NCBI GenBank assembly: GCA_009731425.1
Contig: AP018794.1
Coordinates: forward strand, 2,735,960 to 2,799,959
DNA from: Lachnospiraceae bacterium KM106-2
Lineage (GTDB): Bacteria; Bacillota; Clostridia; Lachnospirales; Lachnospiraceae
Reading direction: 5' to 3'
Length of the DNA stretch: 64,000 bases
The position numbers and the translations under genes were made by a program. This document shows, piece after piece, positions 1-8,701 of this stretch. Under the pieces are notes generated by a model, which had not been told where the DNA came from, did no database searches, and worked only from the letters and a program-made list of their open reading frames with translations. Position 1 is the first letter of the stretch. Each line of letters begins with the position of its first letter.

Positions 1-389
1 TGTGTTTGATCTATTCCAAAAATATTATGTTTATATGATTCTAAAAATTTTTCATATGTCTGCACCATAAATATACAAAAGAGTGTAAATACCATTCCCC
101 AAAAAATAAACTTTAAATATTTATTCTTTTCTTTTTCTTCTATCCCGATTCTATTATATTCATACTTATAATAAATGAACAAAATTATATATAGCGTAAT
201 AATTAAAACTCCCACTGTTATGTCTGTAATTATTGAATTGTCTCTTTTTATCACTCTTCCTAAATATATTCCTATACACAAACATAAACTACTACTTAAA
301 ATAATTGAACCAAAGGAATTGACTAAAATTTTCATTCCTCTTAGCATACTCTCTTTCTTATGTACAAGTTTCTCTAGAATATTTTTCAT
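1..389 (-). CDS. Partial integral membrane protein, C-terminus beyond window
   Basis: An uninterrupted reading frame runs from the ATG at 387-389 to the window edge (129 codons, no stop reached). The product starts MKNILEKLVHKKES and has three hydrophobic segments, near residues 23-47, 53-73 and 92-110, with lysine-rich loops between, so it is probably a small multi-pass membrane protein. It begins 33 bases after the stop of the zinc-ribbon gene at 423-1586 on the same strand, so the two may be co-transcribed. I do not recognise the family. The reading is solid; the function is unknown. Confidence 0.6.
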   Translation of the reverse strand, partial: MKNILEKLVHKKESMLRGMKILVNSFGSIILSSSLCLCIGIYLGRVIKRDNSIITDITVGVLIITLYIILFIYYKYEYNRIGIEEKEKNKYLKFIFWGMVFTLFCIFMVQTYEKFLESYKHNIFGIDQT

Positions 390-422
390 TTCACATTCTC
401 ACTTTTTTATTTATGCATTTTG

Positions 423-1586
423 TTAATCTTCTACATCAGGAATACTCTCCTCTATTGACTTTCTTATTTCATCATAAGACAAATCTAATAAGTTTGTAAG
501 TTTCCTTGGTACCAACATCCTATTTACAAAAAATCCGAATATTTTAGATACCTTCATTTGGTCAATCTTCAATGTATTGATACACCACTCTTTTTCTATG
601 GCAAACTTCACATACTGATAGCCACATCCCAAAGCAAGATTTTCTGCAAATTTTCTTGTTATCTTATTTGTAATTAATGAATCTGATATATTTTTTGCTT
701 TATAACGATATATCCAAGCTGCCTTTTGGAATCCAACTTCTTGAAGTGTCATCAACATCTTTTCATTTCCAATATCACTAATATGAGGACATATATCTCT
801 TTGTTCAAATTCATCTATAATAAAATTATATAACTCATTTTCTATGAGACTCTTTAATATTTCTTCAAGTATTTCAGGTTCTAAAATAAAGTTATATAGT
901 TTATCTAAAAATGACTCTGTACAACAAATAACATCCTCTGAATCTTTAAAATCAATAAAAGTATTTAATTCGTATATAACTCTATACTTATAGTATGAAT
1001 CTGGAAATTCACCTTCACCTTGATTCCATGAAAATAATGATACTGATGAAATGGGACTTAACTTGACTATATTATTCTGCAACAATTCATCAATTATTAA
1101 ATGATCTTGTCTACTATTTATAATATCTGATTTTATAAACCATTTTTTATAGTTTACATTATAATACCCATATTCAATTAATAAAAAGTATAATTTCAAC
1201 AAAACTAATCTGTCTTCCATAAGAAAATCTCTTAATGATTTTGCTTTTGACTCACATAGTTTCTTTAAAATATTCTTTTTCTCAAGAACACACTTTTCAC
1301 ACATACATTCCCATTGATTATTATTCATAGTCACATGATTACAATTCGGACAAATCAGCCTACATTCTTTATTATTCCCTGTTCTAGATGGTCGTTTGGT
1401 CTGCATAAACGAACCACAATATATACATTGTACTTTGGTTGTAACAGGAGGAAGTAGCTTATAAAGCATATTTTTAGGAATATTTAACTCATATGTATTA
1501 ATTATATCTTCAATGGGTATGGATGGATCTGAGTAAAGCTCCGCAACCTCATTTACAATACTTTTATCAATCTGATACTCTTTCAT
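423..1586 (-). CDS. Zinc-ribbon protein of unknown function
   Basis: A 387-residue soluble protein. Residues about 52-100 hold a cysteine cluster: CIYC, then CPNC, then CMCEKC, with a further Cys in KECRLICPNC. This resembles a double zinc ribbon. The first 50 residues (around IPIEDIINTYEL) look like a short helix-turn-helix-type segment. The remaining ~280 residues are mostly helical, acidic and leucine/isoleucine rich, with no catalytic motif I can name. GGAGGGAGAGCTT lies just before the ATG. It sits in an accessory-looking stretch with the partial membrane gene downstream and a structured RNA upstream. It could be a nucleic-acid-binding accessory or defence-type protein, but that is inference from context only. 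Confidence 0.75.
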   Translation of the reverse strand: MKEYQIDKSIVNEVAELYSDPSIPIEDIINTYELNIPKNMLYKLLPPVTTKVQCIYCGSFMQTKRPSRTGNNKECRLICPNCNHVTMNNNQWECMCEKCVLEKKNILKKLCESKAKSLRDFLMEDRLVLLKLYFLLIEYGYYNVNYKKWFIKSDIINSRQDHLIIDELLQNNIVKLSPISSVSLFSWNQGEGEFPDSYYKYRVIYELNTFIDFKDSEDVICCTESFLDKLYNFILEPEILEEILKSLIENELYNFIIDEFEQRDICPHISDIGNEKMLMTLQEVGFQKAAWIYRYKAKNISDSLITNKITRKFAENLALGCGYQYVKFAIEKEWCINTLKIDQMKVSKIFGFFVNRMLVPRKLTNLLDLSYDEIRKSIEESIPDVED

Positions 1587-1836
1587 AAGCTCTCCCTCCT
1601 ATAAAATATAATATCCTATAATTATTATAACACAAAATTTATAATATCTTTACTTCTATTCAATAAAATTTCTTTTACATAAGGGAAATAAGGGGATTTC
1701 ATATATAATTGTCTCATTTATTTAATATCATTCTTCCTCGATAGTTATAAAATCCATTTCTAAGACTCTATCTATCAAGATTTTCACCTTATTTATCAAT
1801 ATTAGATATCCCAAAATTATTATACTTTACTTCAAT

Positions 1837-2113
1837 AAAAAAGTGCTATACCTAAATTGGTATAACACTTTTTGTTACATGAGTGACTCCACATACTACC
1901 TCATCAGCATAACGTATGCAGGGAGATTAGACCCCAGCTAATTGGCACGTGCCAACAGGTTGTTGAATTCCGTTGGCCCTTAGACACTTCGGAACTTCCC
2001 CGAAGCCCTCTCATCCTGTAACTGGACTGCACTAGTGTCGTTTTAAGTCCCCCGTCCTGGCCTATCGCCACTCACAACAAACGTAGCATTTCTCAGCTAG
2101 ACTCAACATGCGC
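1837..2113 (-). ncRNA. Structured non-coding RNA with own promoter and terminator (raiA-type possible)
   Basis: The 618-base gap 1587-2204 has no credible ORF but holds a compact, more GC-rich transcript. On the minus strand a sigma-A promoter (2120-2148) precedes it and an intrinsic terminator ends it: arms 1843-1852 and 1859-1868, then six U. Bases 2069-2081 pair with 1871-1885 (TGAGTG/CACTCA core extended by GTT/AAC), closing the molecule. Inside are further hairpins, including CTTCGG/CCGAAG, GCCAAC/GTTGGC, GGACT/AGTCC and GCATA/TATGC. It lacks the signatures I know for tmRNA, RNase P, SRP and 6S RNA. Size and closed multi-branch layout would suit the clostridial raiA motif, but I cannot confirm that. 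The remainder, 1587-1836, is AT-rich with nothing visible. Confidence 0.65.
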
Positions 2114-2119
2114 ATAATT

Positions 2120-2148
2120 ATGATAACAAAACATCTCTTACTATTCAA
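2120..2148 (-). promoter_or_regulatory. Sigma-A-type promoter of the structured RNA
   Basis: On the minus strand TTGAAT (2143-2148) and TATCAT (2120-2125) are separated by exactly 17 bases. A start near 2113 leads straight into the folded RNA. Confidence 0.6.
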
Positions 2149-2204
2149 CTATAATCTTTTTATTACGCATTTCATCCTATTTATTTAAACTAATTAATTT
2201 TTCT

Positions 2205-3092
2205 TTATAAAACTTCTTCAATGTTGTAATCTCGATCCTCATTATAATACTTCATTAGGAATTGTTCATATTTTGAATCACCTTCTATATTTCCAATTAC
2301 ACTAAGCAATATTCTACCTGTTTTTGTAAAATTAACATCACCTATATCAATAGTATTTCGCTTACTACTTGTAATTTTGAATTCTTTATTATTGTAAAAC
2401 ATATGTACACCATTCTTTATGCTATCCTCAGTATAATCATCAATCCCATATCCAAAAGCGGCATTATTTTCTATTAATCCTGCATCCACTAACGATTCAA
2501 ATGATATTTTATCAAATCCCATCTTTACTAATTCATCTTTATATTGTCTCTCATAAATAACTGCAGGCTCTTTTACACCTTCTGTATCTATAAAGTACGC
2601 CACAAATTTCTTTAGTTGCATAAACATCTTTGCTTCATCTTTTGATAATGTTGATAGAGTTAAAATACCTCTTAATGTTATTTTTCCATTCTGGTTAGCT
2701 TCTTCGGCTAGTATTCTTGCCCATATTTCTTTTGCAAAATCATCTTCTATATTTTTTATCTTATCTAAGAAGTTGGAAATCCATTCCCCATCAATACTAT
2801 CAATAAAATTATCCTCATTCATATATTTTATGGATTTCTTAATAATATCCATTTGATTTTGATATTCCCTAACTATCTTAGTAGCATTGCAAATATATGC
2901 CACTCTTGCTTCTATCGGAATATCTTCACGTTCACTTATTTTCTTAATCAAAAACTCTTTAGCAACACGAATGTCTTCTCTTTCAAATTCTTTTCTCATA
3001 GCATAAGGTGTATCTTTATACATAGCCTTTAATACACCTGTAGTTTGTTCGGCACATTCTAGAATCTTTTTAGCATTATCTAACTCATTCAT
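2205..3092 (-). CDS. DUF2806-like protein
   Basis: A 295-residue soluble protein. The centre (about residues 105-160) carries a pattern typical of the DUF2806/'Abi-like' group: a W-I-x-N-F-L-D segment, then AKEIWARILAEE, then ITLRGILTLSTLSKDEA. The N-terminus (AKKILECAEQTTGVLKAMYKD) is a charged helix. The C-terminal half is a mixed fold containing GLIENN and TKTGRILLSVIG. There is no signal peptide or membrane segment. The family is scattered among genomes and often lies in accessory DNA; its biochemical role is not known to me. It stands between the structured RNA and the viroplasmin-domain gene. Confidence 0.7.
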   Translation of the reverse strand: MNELDNAKKILECAEQTTGVLKAMYKDTPYAMRKEFEREDIRVAKEFLIKKISEREDIPIEARVAYICNATKIVREYQNQMDIIKKSIKYMNEDNFIDSIDGEWISNFLDKIKNIEDDFAKEIWARILAEEANQNGKITLRGILTLSTLSKDEAKMFMQLKKFVAYFIDTEGVKEPAVIYERQYKDELVKMGFDKISFESLVDAGLIENNAAFGYGIDDYTEDSIKNGVHMFYNNKEFKITSSKRNTIDIGDVNFTKTGRILLSVIGNIEGDSKYEQFLMKYYNEDRDYNIEEVL

Positions 3093-3136
3093 TCTTCCAT
3101 CTCCCTATCTTTTCTAATATGCTATCTATATTAATA

Positions 3137-3352
3137 TTAATCCACTTTGTTATTAGATACAATATTCCTTATAGCTAACTTCAATCTAGAAGATAAATCT
3201 AAAAAATACAATTCAGACTCCATCATGCTATTTTTTATTAGAACTCCAATTACCAGTCCACCCATAAACTCTGATCTATAGTATATTCCTTCATTATCTA
3301 GTTCTTCTTTCTTTTTTCCTTTTCTCCATACTGTATTTCGCCATATTAACAA
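3137..3352 (-). CDS. Small hypothetical protein, possibly frameshifted tail of the upstream gene
   Basis: A 71-residue frame overlapping the end of the viroplasmin-domain gene by 59 bases in another frame. From EELDNEGIYYRSEFMGG onward the residues look like a folded domain, whereas the first ~15 residues are just the other frame of the neighbour. One base gained or lost in the A/G-rich run near 3300-3320 would join both frames into a ~134-residue protein. There is no good ribosome site at its own ATG. It may be a real separate gene, a programmed-shift product or a decayed 3' end. Confidence 0.35.
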   Translation of the reverse strand: MLIWRNTVWRKGKKKEELDNEGIYYRSEFMGGLVIGVLIKNSMMESELYFLDLSSRLKLAIRNIVSNNKVD

Positions 3353-3542
3353 ACCTTTCCTGCTTAGCTTTTGTCATTCCCTCAAGAAATGCATCAGCCT
3401 CTTCTCTTGTTTGAAATGATTTATATACCGCTGTATGATGATACACTTTCTGTTTACACTTTTCCCAAGAAGTTACAATTAAATTAACCTCCTTCAAATC
3501 AATCGATTTTATTGCATAGTATTTTCTCTTTTTCTTTTTCAT
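3294..3542 (-). CDS. Viroplasmin/RNase H1 N-terminal-domain protein
   Basis: An 82-residue basic protein with the compact hybrid-binding fold found at the N-terminus of many RNases H1. KYYAIKS, IVTSWEKCKQKVYHHTAVYKSF and REEADAFLEG match the family pattern (YYAV..G, G.Y..W.eC..qV.g..ga.yKsF.t.eeA..fl). Here it ends soon after in a KRKKERR tail, without an RNase H catalytic domain. Known function of the domain: binding RNA:DNA hybrids or dsRNA. The ATG at 3540-3542 opens into MKKKKRK. A 14-bp perfect palindrome lies 66 bases upstream. It may be the surviving half of a larger gene. Confidence 0.65.
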   Translation of the reverse strand: MKKKKRKYYAIKSIDLKEVNLIVTSWEKCKQKVYHHTAVYKSFQTREEADAFLEGMTKAKQERFVNMAKYSMEKRKKERRTR

Positions 3543-3607
3543 CCTATTACTCTCTCTACTTTTTTTCTGTAACTCTTTAACATATAATGAATTTCTTATA
3601 TATTAGT

Positions 3608-3621
3608 ACACAGTACTGTGT
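3608..3621. promoter_or_regulatory. Perfect 14-bp palindrome, possible operator
   Basis: ACACAGTACTGTGT is fully self-complementary and lies in the AT-rich region just upstream of the viroplasmin-domain gene, where a repressor site would sit. No regulator is identified. Confidence 0.3.
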
Positions 3622-4126
3622 GGTATATTATTCTTTCTTTAATTGTAATCTTTTTAATTATTAACACAGTTCATTCCCTTATGTATTTACAATTTTTTGT
3701 AAATTCAAGAAAATAAACTGTGATTATAGAAATCCAAAATAAATACATTCTTTTTCACACTCTTATTGTTCGTGTTAGTAACTTTCTACACTGCAATACT
3801 GTCCACAATGCGTTTTATTCTGTTACTAATTCCCCATCCGAAGATGCCAGCAATCCCCACCATGACTTTTTTTTATAGACTTAGGTAGCCATCCACCCCA
3901 GCGAATTGATCGTCTGGCATATGCTATAATAAGAGTAATTCGCATATGCATCAAAACCCGTGCTTTGTTGATTACTTCTTAAGGTAATTCTTTTTGCTTG
4001 GTCGCAACGCCTTTTACGTTTTTATACTGGTACGGCATCCAGTTCCCAATATACTTTACCAATATAATTGATATTTTCTTTTTTACTTAAATTAAGGATA
4101 TTAGAATAGAATTTCCTCGACATCAA
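3622..4126. other. Gene-poor stretch, probably decayed sequence
   Basis: No ORF with a ribosome site is seen. The minus strand contains short fragments that look protein-like (for example RITLIIAYARRSIRWGGW near 3890-3960) interrupted by stops and changing frame, as in a degraded gene. I could not identify the parent. Confidence 0.3.
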
Positions 4127-4163
4127 CTAAAAAAAGAAAAAGGCAAGGATTTCTCCTTGCCTT
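4127..4163 (-). terminator. Intrinsic terminator downstream of leuS
   Basis: Ten-base arms 4140-4149 and 4154-4163 (AAGGCAAGGA/TCCTTGCCTT) with a 4-base loop, followed on the minus strand by TTTTTCTTTTTTT. No gene lies between it and the leuS stop, so it probably ends the leuS transcript. Confidence 0.75.
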
Positions 4164-4198
4164 CAAAAATGAACTCATAGCTTTTTACAATTATTTCT

Positions 4199-4345
4199 TA
4201 CACCAATTTTTATTTCTGCTCTACACCATTTTTACACCATTTTTTCATCAAGTTATAAAAACTTATAACAAGTTATAACAGTTTCAACATGATTAATAAT
4301 TGTCTCAATCCCTTATAAATAGCCAATTTGAGTTGATTTATAAGG
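4199..4345. repeat. Cluster of short direct and inverted repeats after leuS
   Basis: Three copies of ACACCA(A)TTTTT occur at about 4199, 4223 and 4234. They are followed by alternating AAGTTATAA/CTTATAAC units (4250-4279) and a 10-bp inverted repeat CCTTATAAAT (4311-4320)/ATTTATAAGG (4336-4345). The layout resembles recombinase arm sites or an integration scar, but no integrase gene is present. Confidence 0.4.
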
Positions 4346-4377
4346 ATTCCACACTATGATACATAAAATAACCTGAA

Positions 4378-6801
4378 TTATTTTTGAACGATATTTACGA
4401 TACGACCAGGTACATAGATTTCTTTTACGATAGTACCAGTTAACTTATCAGCAATTTCTTCTTTTGCTTTTGCGATAACATCATCTTTTGTATCGTCTTT
4501 ACCGATCATGATCGTTCCTTTTGTTTTACCGTTGATCTGAACAGCGATCTCTACTGTAGATTCTACTGTCTTAGCTTCGTCATATTCTGGCCAAGCTGAT
4601 TGATATAATCTACCTTCAAATCCTGCATGTGCCCATAATTCTTCTGTCATATGAGGTGCTACTGGATTTAATAATTGGATGAATGTCTTGAATTCATCTC
4701 TTGTGATGCTGCCCTTCTTGTTGAAGTCATTGATCAATGACATTAAAGCAGCGATTGCTGTATTGTATTTTAAGCTTTCGAAATCAGAGCTTACTTTCTT
4801 GATTGTCTGATGCATCTTAGTTTCTAAGTCTTTGGAATATCCAGCCTCATCTGTTACGATTTCTTGAAGTTTCCATACACGATCTAAGAAACGACGACAT
4901 CCTTTTACGCCATCTTCTGACCAAGATGCGCTAAGTTCGAATGCACCGATGAACATTTCGTACGTACGAAGTGTATCTGCACCGTATTCTTCTACGATAT
5001 CATCTGGATTTACAACGTTTCCACGAGATTTAGACATCTTTTCACCGTTGTTACCTAAGATCATACCATGAGAAGTTCTCTTTTGATATGGTTCTTTTGT
5101 AGGTACTACTCCTTGATCGTATAAGAATTTATGCCAGAAACGAGAGTAAAGTAAATGAAGTGTTGTATGCTCCATACCACCATTGTACCAGTCAACTGGT
5201 AACCAGTATTTTAATGCTTCTTTGCTTGCTAAGCTTTCTGTATTCTTAGGATCTGTATATCTTAAGTAATACCATGAAGAACCAGCCCATTGAGGCATTG
5301 TATCTGTTTCTCTCTTAGCAGGTCCGCCACAACATGGACAAGTTGTATTTACCCAGTCAGTCATTGCTGCAAGTGGAGATTCCCCATTGTCTGTTGGCAT
5401 ATAGCTATCTACTTCTGGTAACTGTAATGGAAGTTCTTTCTCATCAACAGGAACATAACCACATTTATCGCATTTTACGATTGGAATAGGTTCGCCCCAG
5501 TAACGTTGTCTTGAGAATACCCAGTCTCTTAATTTGAAGTTTGTCTTCTTCTCACCGATTCCTTTTTCAGTAAGGAATTCGATCATTTTTTCTTTTGCGT
5601 CTTTTACTTCTAAGCCGTTTAAGAAATCAGAGTTTACTAATTTACCAGTTGAAGTGTTTGTAAATGCTTCTTCTTGAACATTTTCGCCACCAGCAACTAC
5701 TTCGATAATTGGCATATTGAATTTCTTAGCGAATTCCCAGTCTCTGTTATCATGAGCTGGAACAGCCATGATAGCACCAGTTCCGTAAGTCATTAATACA
5801 TAATCAGAAATCCATACTGGAATTTCTTTTCCGTTAACTGGGTTAACTGCTGTAAATCCATCGATTTGAACACCAGTCTTATCTTTCGCAAGTTCAGCAC
5901 GTTCGAAATCAGATTTCTTAGCAGCTGCTTCACGATAAGCTTGGATCTCATCCCAGTTCTTGATAGAATCTTTGTATTTATCGATGATTGGATGTTCTGG
6001 AGAAACAACCATGTAAGTTACACCAAATAAAGTATCTGGTCTTGTTGTATAAATACGTAACTTATCTTCTTTGTCTTTTAATTCGAAATCAACTTCAGCA
6101 CCTTGGCTTCTGCCGATCCAGTTTTTCTGAGACACTTTAACTTTTTCGATGTAATCAACTAAGTCAAGATCATCGATTAATTTGTCAGCATATTCTGTGA
6201 TCTTAAGCATCCATTGGCTCTTAACCTTATGAACAACAGGTGTTCCACAACGCTCACATTCGCCGTTAACAACTTCTTCATTTGCTAAACCAACTTTACA
6301 AGAAGGACACCAGTTGATTGGCATTTCTGATTTGTATGCAAGACCTTCTTTAAATAATTTAAGGAAGATCCATTGTGTCCATTTGTAATATTCTGGATCT
6401 GTTGTATTGATTTCACGATCCCAGTCAAATGAATAACCTAAAGAATGTAACTGATTTTTAAATCTTTCTACATTGTTCTTTGTTACGATTGCTGGATGAA
6501 TTTTATTCTTGATCGCAAAGTTTTCTGTTGGAAGACCGAATGCATCCCATCCCATTGGATAAAGTACATTGTAGCCTTGCATTCTTCTTTTTCTTGCTAC
6601 GATATCAAGAGCTGTATATGGTCTTGGATGACCTACGTGAAGACCCTTTCCTGATGGATATGGGAATTCTACTAATGCATAATATTTTGGTTTTGTGAAA
6701 TCATTGGTTGCTGCGAATGCTTTTTCATCATCCCAGATTTTGTGCCATTTTTTCTCGACAGTTTTGTGATTATAAGTTGCGATTGGTTCTCTTTCACTCA
6801 T
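4378..6801 (-). CDS. leuS: Leucyl-tRNA synthetase
   Basis: Class I aminoacyl-tRNA synthetase of about 807 residues that charges tRNA-Leu in the cytoplasm. The HIGH motif reads HVGHP at residues 55-59. The CP1 editing domain follows in the middle, with TRPDTLFG and the editing-site region [20 protein letters not shown] lies near residue 590, and a C-terminal anticodon-binding region ends in [11 protein letters not shown]. The zinc-type cysteines CPSC/CERC and CDKC/CPCC are visible. I prefer the ATG at 6801 ([19 protein letters not shown]) because GGAGG lies at the right distance; an ATG at 6816 is also open. Expression is controlled by the T-box leader upstream. Confidence 0.97.
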   Translation of the reverse strand: MSEREPIATYNHKTVEKKWHKIWDDEKAFAATNDFTKPKYYALVEFPYPSGKGLHVGHPRPYTALDIVARKRRMQGYNVLYPMGWDAFGLPTENFAIKNKIHPAIVTKNNVERFKNQLHSLGYSFDWDREINTTDPEYYKWTQWIFLKLFKEGLAYKSEMPINWCPSCKVGLANEEVVNGECERCGTPVVHKVKSQWMLKITEYADKLIDDLDLVDYIEKVKVSQKNWIGRSQGAEVDFELKDKEDKLRIYTTRPDTLFGVTYMVVSPEHPIIDKYKDSIKNWDEIQAYREAAAKKSDFERAELAKDKTGVQIDGFTAVNPVNGKEIPVWISDYVLMTYGTGAIMAVPAHDNRDWEFAKKFNMPIIEVVAGGENVQEEAFTNTSTGKLVNSDFLNGLEVKDAKEKMIEFLTEKGIGEKKTNFKLRDWVFSRQRYWGEPIPIVKCDKCGYVPVDEKELPLQLPEVDSYMPTDNGESPLAAMTDWVNTTCPCCGGPAKRETDTMPQWAGSSWYYLRYTDPKNTESLASKEALKYWLPVDWYNGGMEHTTLHLLYSRFWHKFLYDQGVVPTKEPYQKRTSHGMILGNNGEKMSKSRGNVVNPDDIVEEYGADTLRTYEMFIGAFELSASWSEDGVKGCRRFLDRVWKLQEIVTDEAGYSKDLETKMHQTIKKVSSDFESLKYNTAIAALMSLINDFNKKGSITRDEFKTFIQLLNPVAPHMTEELWAHAGFEGRLYQSAWPEYDEAKTVESTVEIAVQINGKTKGTIMIGKDDTKDDVIAKAKEEIADKLTGTIVKEIYVPGRIVNIVQK

Positions 6802-6864
6802 GTTATATTCCTCCATTCTTATTTTTCCTTTTGCTGTGTATTTAATACCTCTAAACGTTTACAT

Positions 6865-7012
6865 AGAATGTGGCTTGCCACATTCTTCGCGCCGAACGCA
6901 ATCGCGTAAGCGATTACTTCCTTTTGCGTGAGTGTGCATTCCGGCTTTTTGCTCTTCAAAAAGCCTTTTTCACATATCGAGATTGCGAATGCTATCTCTA
7001 TATGTGAAAAAA
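6865..7012 (-). repeat. Interspersed structured repeat, copy 1 (in leuS leader)
   Basis: This 148-base element lies between the T-box terminator and leuS. It contains four hairpins (AGAATGTGG/CCACATTCT; AATCGC/GCGATT; GGCTTTTTG/CAAAAAGCC; TTTCACATAT/ATATGTGAAA) separated by the conserved strings GCGCCGAACGC and GCGTGAGTGTGCA. The same order and strings recur at 46798-46938 with different but still paired stems. Read on the minus strand it begins at the U-tract of the terminator. It is probably a mobile or RNA-level repeat rather than a gene. Confidence 0.75.
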
Positions 7013-7280
7013 GCGTCCCCATCTCTTTTAAAAAAAGAGACGAAGACGCTTCACTCCGTGGTACCACTCTATTTCGTAAAATCTGTCTCATACAGATTTC
7101 TTACGCACTCATTGATTCTGTAACGTGAATAAAACGCTTATGCCTACTATCATTTCAACACAAGGACTCAAAGGCGAGTTGGGAGTTTGGAATACTGCCT
7201 TTCACCAACCGGCAGCTCTCTTAAAAACCAAGGACTCTTAATACTCCTTGTCAAAGTCTTTTTACTTATTTAAATTGAAC
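7007..7280 (-). promoter_or_regulatory. T-box riboswitch for leuS
   Basis: The minus strand shows the canonical T-box AGAGTGGTACCACGG (7056-7070), which can form the antiterminator. A competing terminator with arms around 7012-7050 and a U-run follows it. Upstream, Stem I features are present, including the AGAGAGCTGCCGGTTGG/AAGGCAG apical region and a candidate leucine specifier CUC (7176-7178) in CCAACTCGCC. Uncharged tRNA-Leu would stabilise the antiterminator and allow leuS transcription. Confidence 0.92.
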
Positions 7281-7286
7281 ATTTCT

Positions 7287-7314
7287 ATTTTATCATAATA
7301 GGATAATTTGTCAA
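7287..7314 (-). promoter_or_regulatory. Sigma-A promoter of the leuS T-box transcript
   Basis: Consensus TTGACA (7309-7314), a 16-base spacer and TAAAAT (7287-7292) on the minus strand. Transcription would start near 7280. Confidence 0.8.
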
Positions 7315-7330
7315 CTTAATTGTCGAAAAT

Positions 7331-8701
7331 CTATTTCTCAGAACAATCATCTACTACATCCTTATATTCCTTATAATTATAGCTACCGTAATCAATCTTA
7401 TCTGTATCTAAAGCCATAACATCATCTAATTTAATAGAATCTGGATAGGTTATAACAATAAAGCAATCTGTACTATGATTATTAAATCCATAACTATAGT
7501 AATCTCCTCCAATATAGCGACCAATATAAGAAAAAGACTCTACTCCAACTAATTTAATGCGATCAAAGTTCATTCGTAATTGAATCTCATCCTTATTTAC
7601 TACCTGTTTGGTCACATCTATTTTGTTTGCACTAATTCCTGGTGTATCAATTATAGAATGATATTTTAATTCAACCTTAACTGGATTATTACCGTTTGCA
7701 TTTGCTTTATACTTATTTAGCAGAACTTGTGTCTCATTACTTATGTTTGTAATTCTTACATTAAGCTTTTGATTAAATTCTGAAGCATCCTTTACAAGTA
7801 TCTCTTTCGACAACCTCATATTACTGATATGTTCCATAGAAACATTGTCAAAATTCCACTTAACAAAACGTTCTTGTCTTTCTACTCCTGCAAATATAAA
7901 AACACCACACGCCGCTAACAAACAACAATTAATCAAATACATTCTGATTGACAATCTGCAATACTTTTCCTTTTGTTTCAACAATAATATAAGTCCCACC
8001 ATCACAATACTACTAAGAATCATTACTTTAATGATCACATGCCAATAAGGTTGTATTCCAAGGAAAAACTTTCCTAACCAAAGTAATATATAGAAAGGAT
8101 CATGGATTGCATCAGCGTTACTGCAATAAATAATATTGATAATTAAAAAAGCAAATATCCCCATCATTACCTTACTGAAATGACATATTAAGTAACGCAG
8201 CAAAGCAATTACCAAGACATATGCTGTTCCAATTAATATAAAAAAGAGCAAACCTTTTCCTATCTTCAAAACACTAAATGGTACTGCCATATAAGTATTA
8301 ACCGACTTAGGTAAGTTTAATACTATTTTTTGCATTCCATATTGTAAAAAGTACACTAGCAAGCCAGCTACTTCTCCAATTATAATAAATATAATCTGAT
8401 TCGTAATTAACGCAGCGTGCTCTGTCTTTTTAGTACTTGGAATAAATGATAAATTGGAGAAAATGTTTCTCCCCATCATATTCCATAGAATAAACCCACA
8501 ACAAATTACGAAAGCAATTATTGTATATGGGGAACTGGAGTTATAATCTATTAATGCTCCACGTTCACTCATAATCATAGTTACTATATCCATAAGAAAC
8601 GTTAGTGCTAAAACCACATATAACAAACATCTTTGAACTCTCATCTTTCGAAATAGTGCTTTTGTCAACAATTTATAATACTTATAATCTATTCTTCCCA
8701 T
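7331..8701 (-). CDS. ABC transporter membrane protein (permease-like)
   Basis: A 456-residue protein with about six to seven membrane segments in the first 275 residues (for example CLLYVVLALTFLMDIVTMIM and VMILSSIVMVGLILLL) and a C-terminal extracytoplasmic domain of ~180 residues. The start at 8701 follows GGAGGGGATGG and overlaps the ATPase gene by 13 bases, so the two are translationally coupled. Together with the ATPase and the YtrA-type regulator it forms a three-gene operon like B. subtilis ytr, whose members respond to cell-wall antibiotics. The substrate is not visible from sequence. Confidence 0.8.
   Translation of the reverse strand: MGRIDYKYYKLLTKALFRKMRVQRCLLYVVLALTFLMDIVTMIMSERGALIDYNSSSPYTIIAFVICCGFILWNMMGRNIFSNLSFIPSTKKTEHAALITNQIIFIIIGEVAGLLVYFLQYGMQKIVLNLPKSVNTYMAVPFSVLKIGKGLLFFILIGTAYVLVIALLRYLICHFSKVMMGIFAFLIINIIYCSNADAIHDPFYILLWLGKFFLGIQPYWHVIIKVMILSSIVMVGLILLLKQKEKYCRLSIRMYLINCCLLAACGVFIFAGVERQERFVKWNFDNVSMEHISNMRLSKEILVKDASEFNQKLNVRITNISNETQVLLNKYKANANGNNPVKVELKYHSIIDTPGISANKIDVTKQVVNKDEIQLRMNFDRIKLVGVESFSYIGRYIGGDYYSYGFNNHSTDCFIVITYPDSIKLDDVMALDTDKIDYGSYNYKEYKDVVDDCSEK

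Noticed and set aside
175..426. Plus-strand 83-residue ORF
   Set aside because: Antisense to the better-supported membrane-protein frame on the minus strand; no ribosome site and unnatural composition.
1837..2113. tmRNA, RNase P, SRP or 6S RNA
   Set aside because: The conserved cores of these RNAs (for example the tmRNA tRNA-like ends or GAGGAAAGTCC of RNase P) are not present.
3840..3990. Short peptide ORFs such as one beginning MVGIAGIFGWGISNRIKR
   Set aside because: No ribosome site, and alternative frames look equally protein-like; more likely debris of a degraded gene.
6819..7091. Minus-strand 90-residue ORF upstream of leuS
   Set aside because: It reads through the T-box antiterminator, the terminator and the structured repeat; these explain the sequence.
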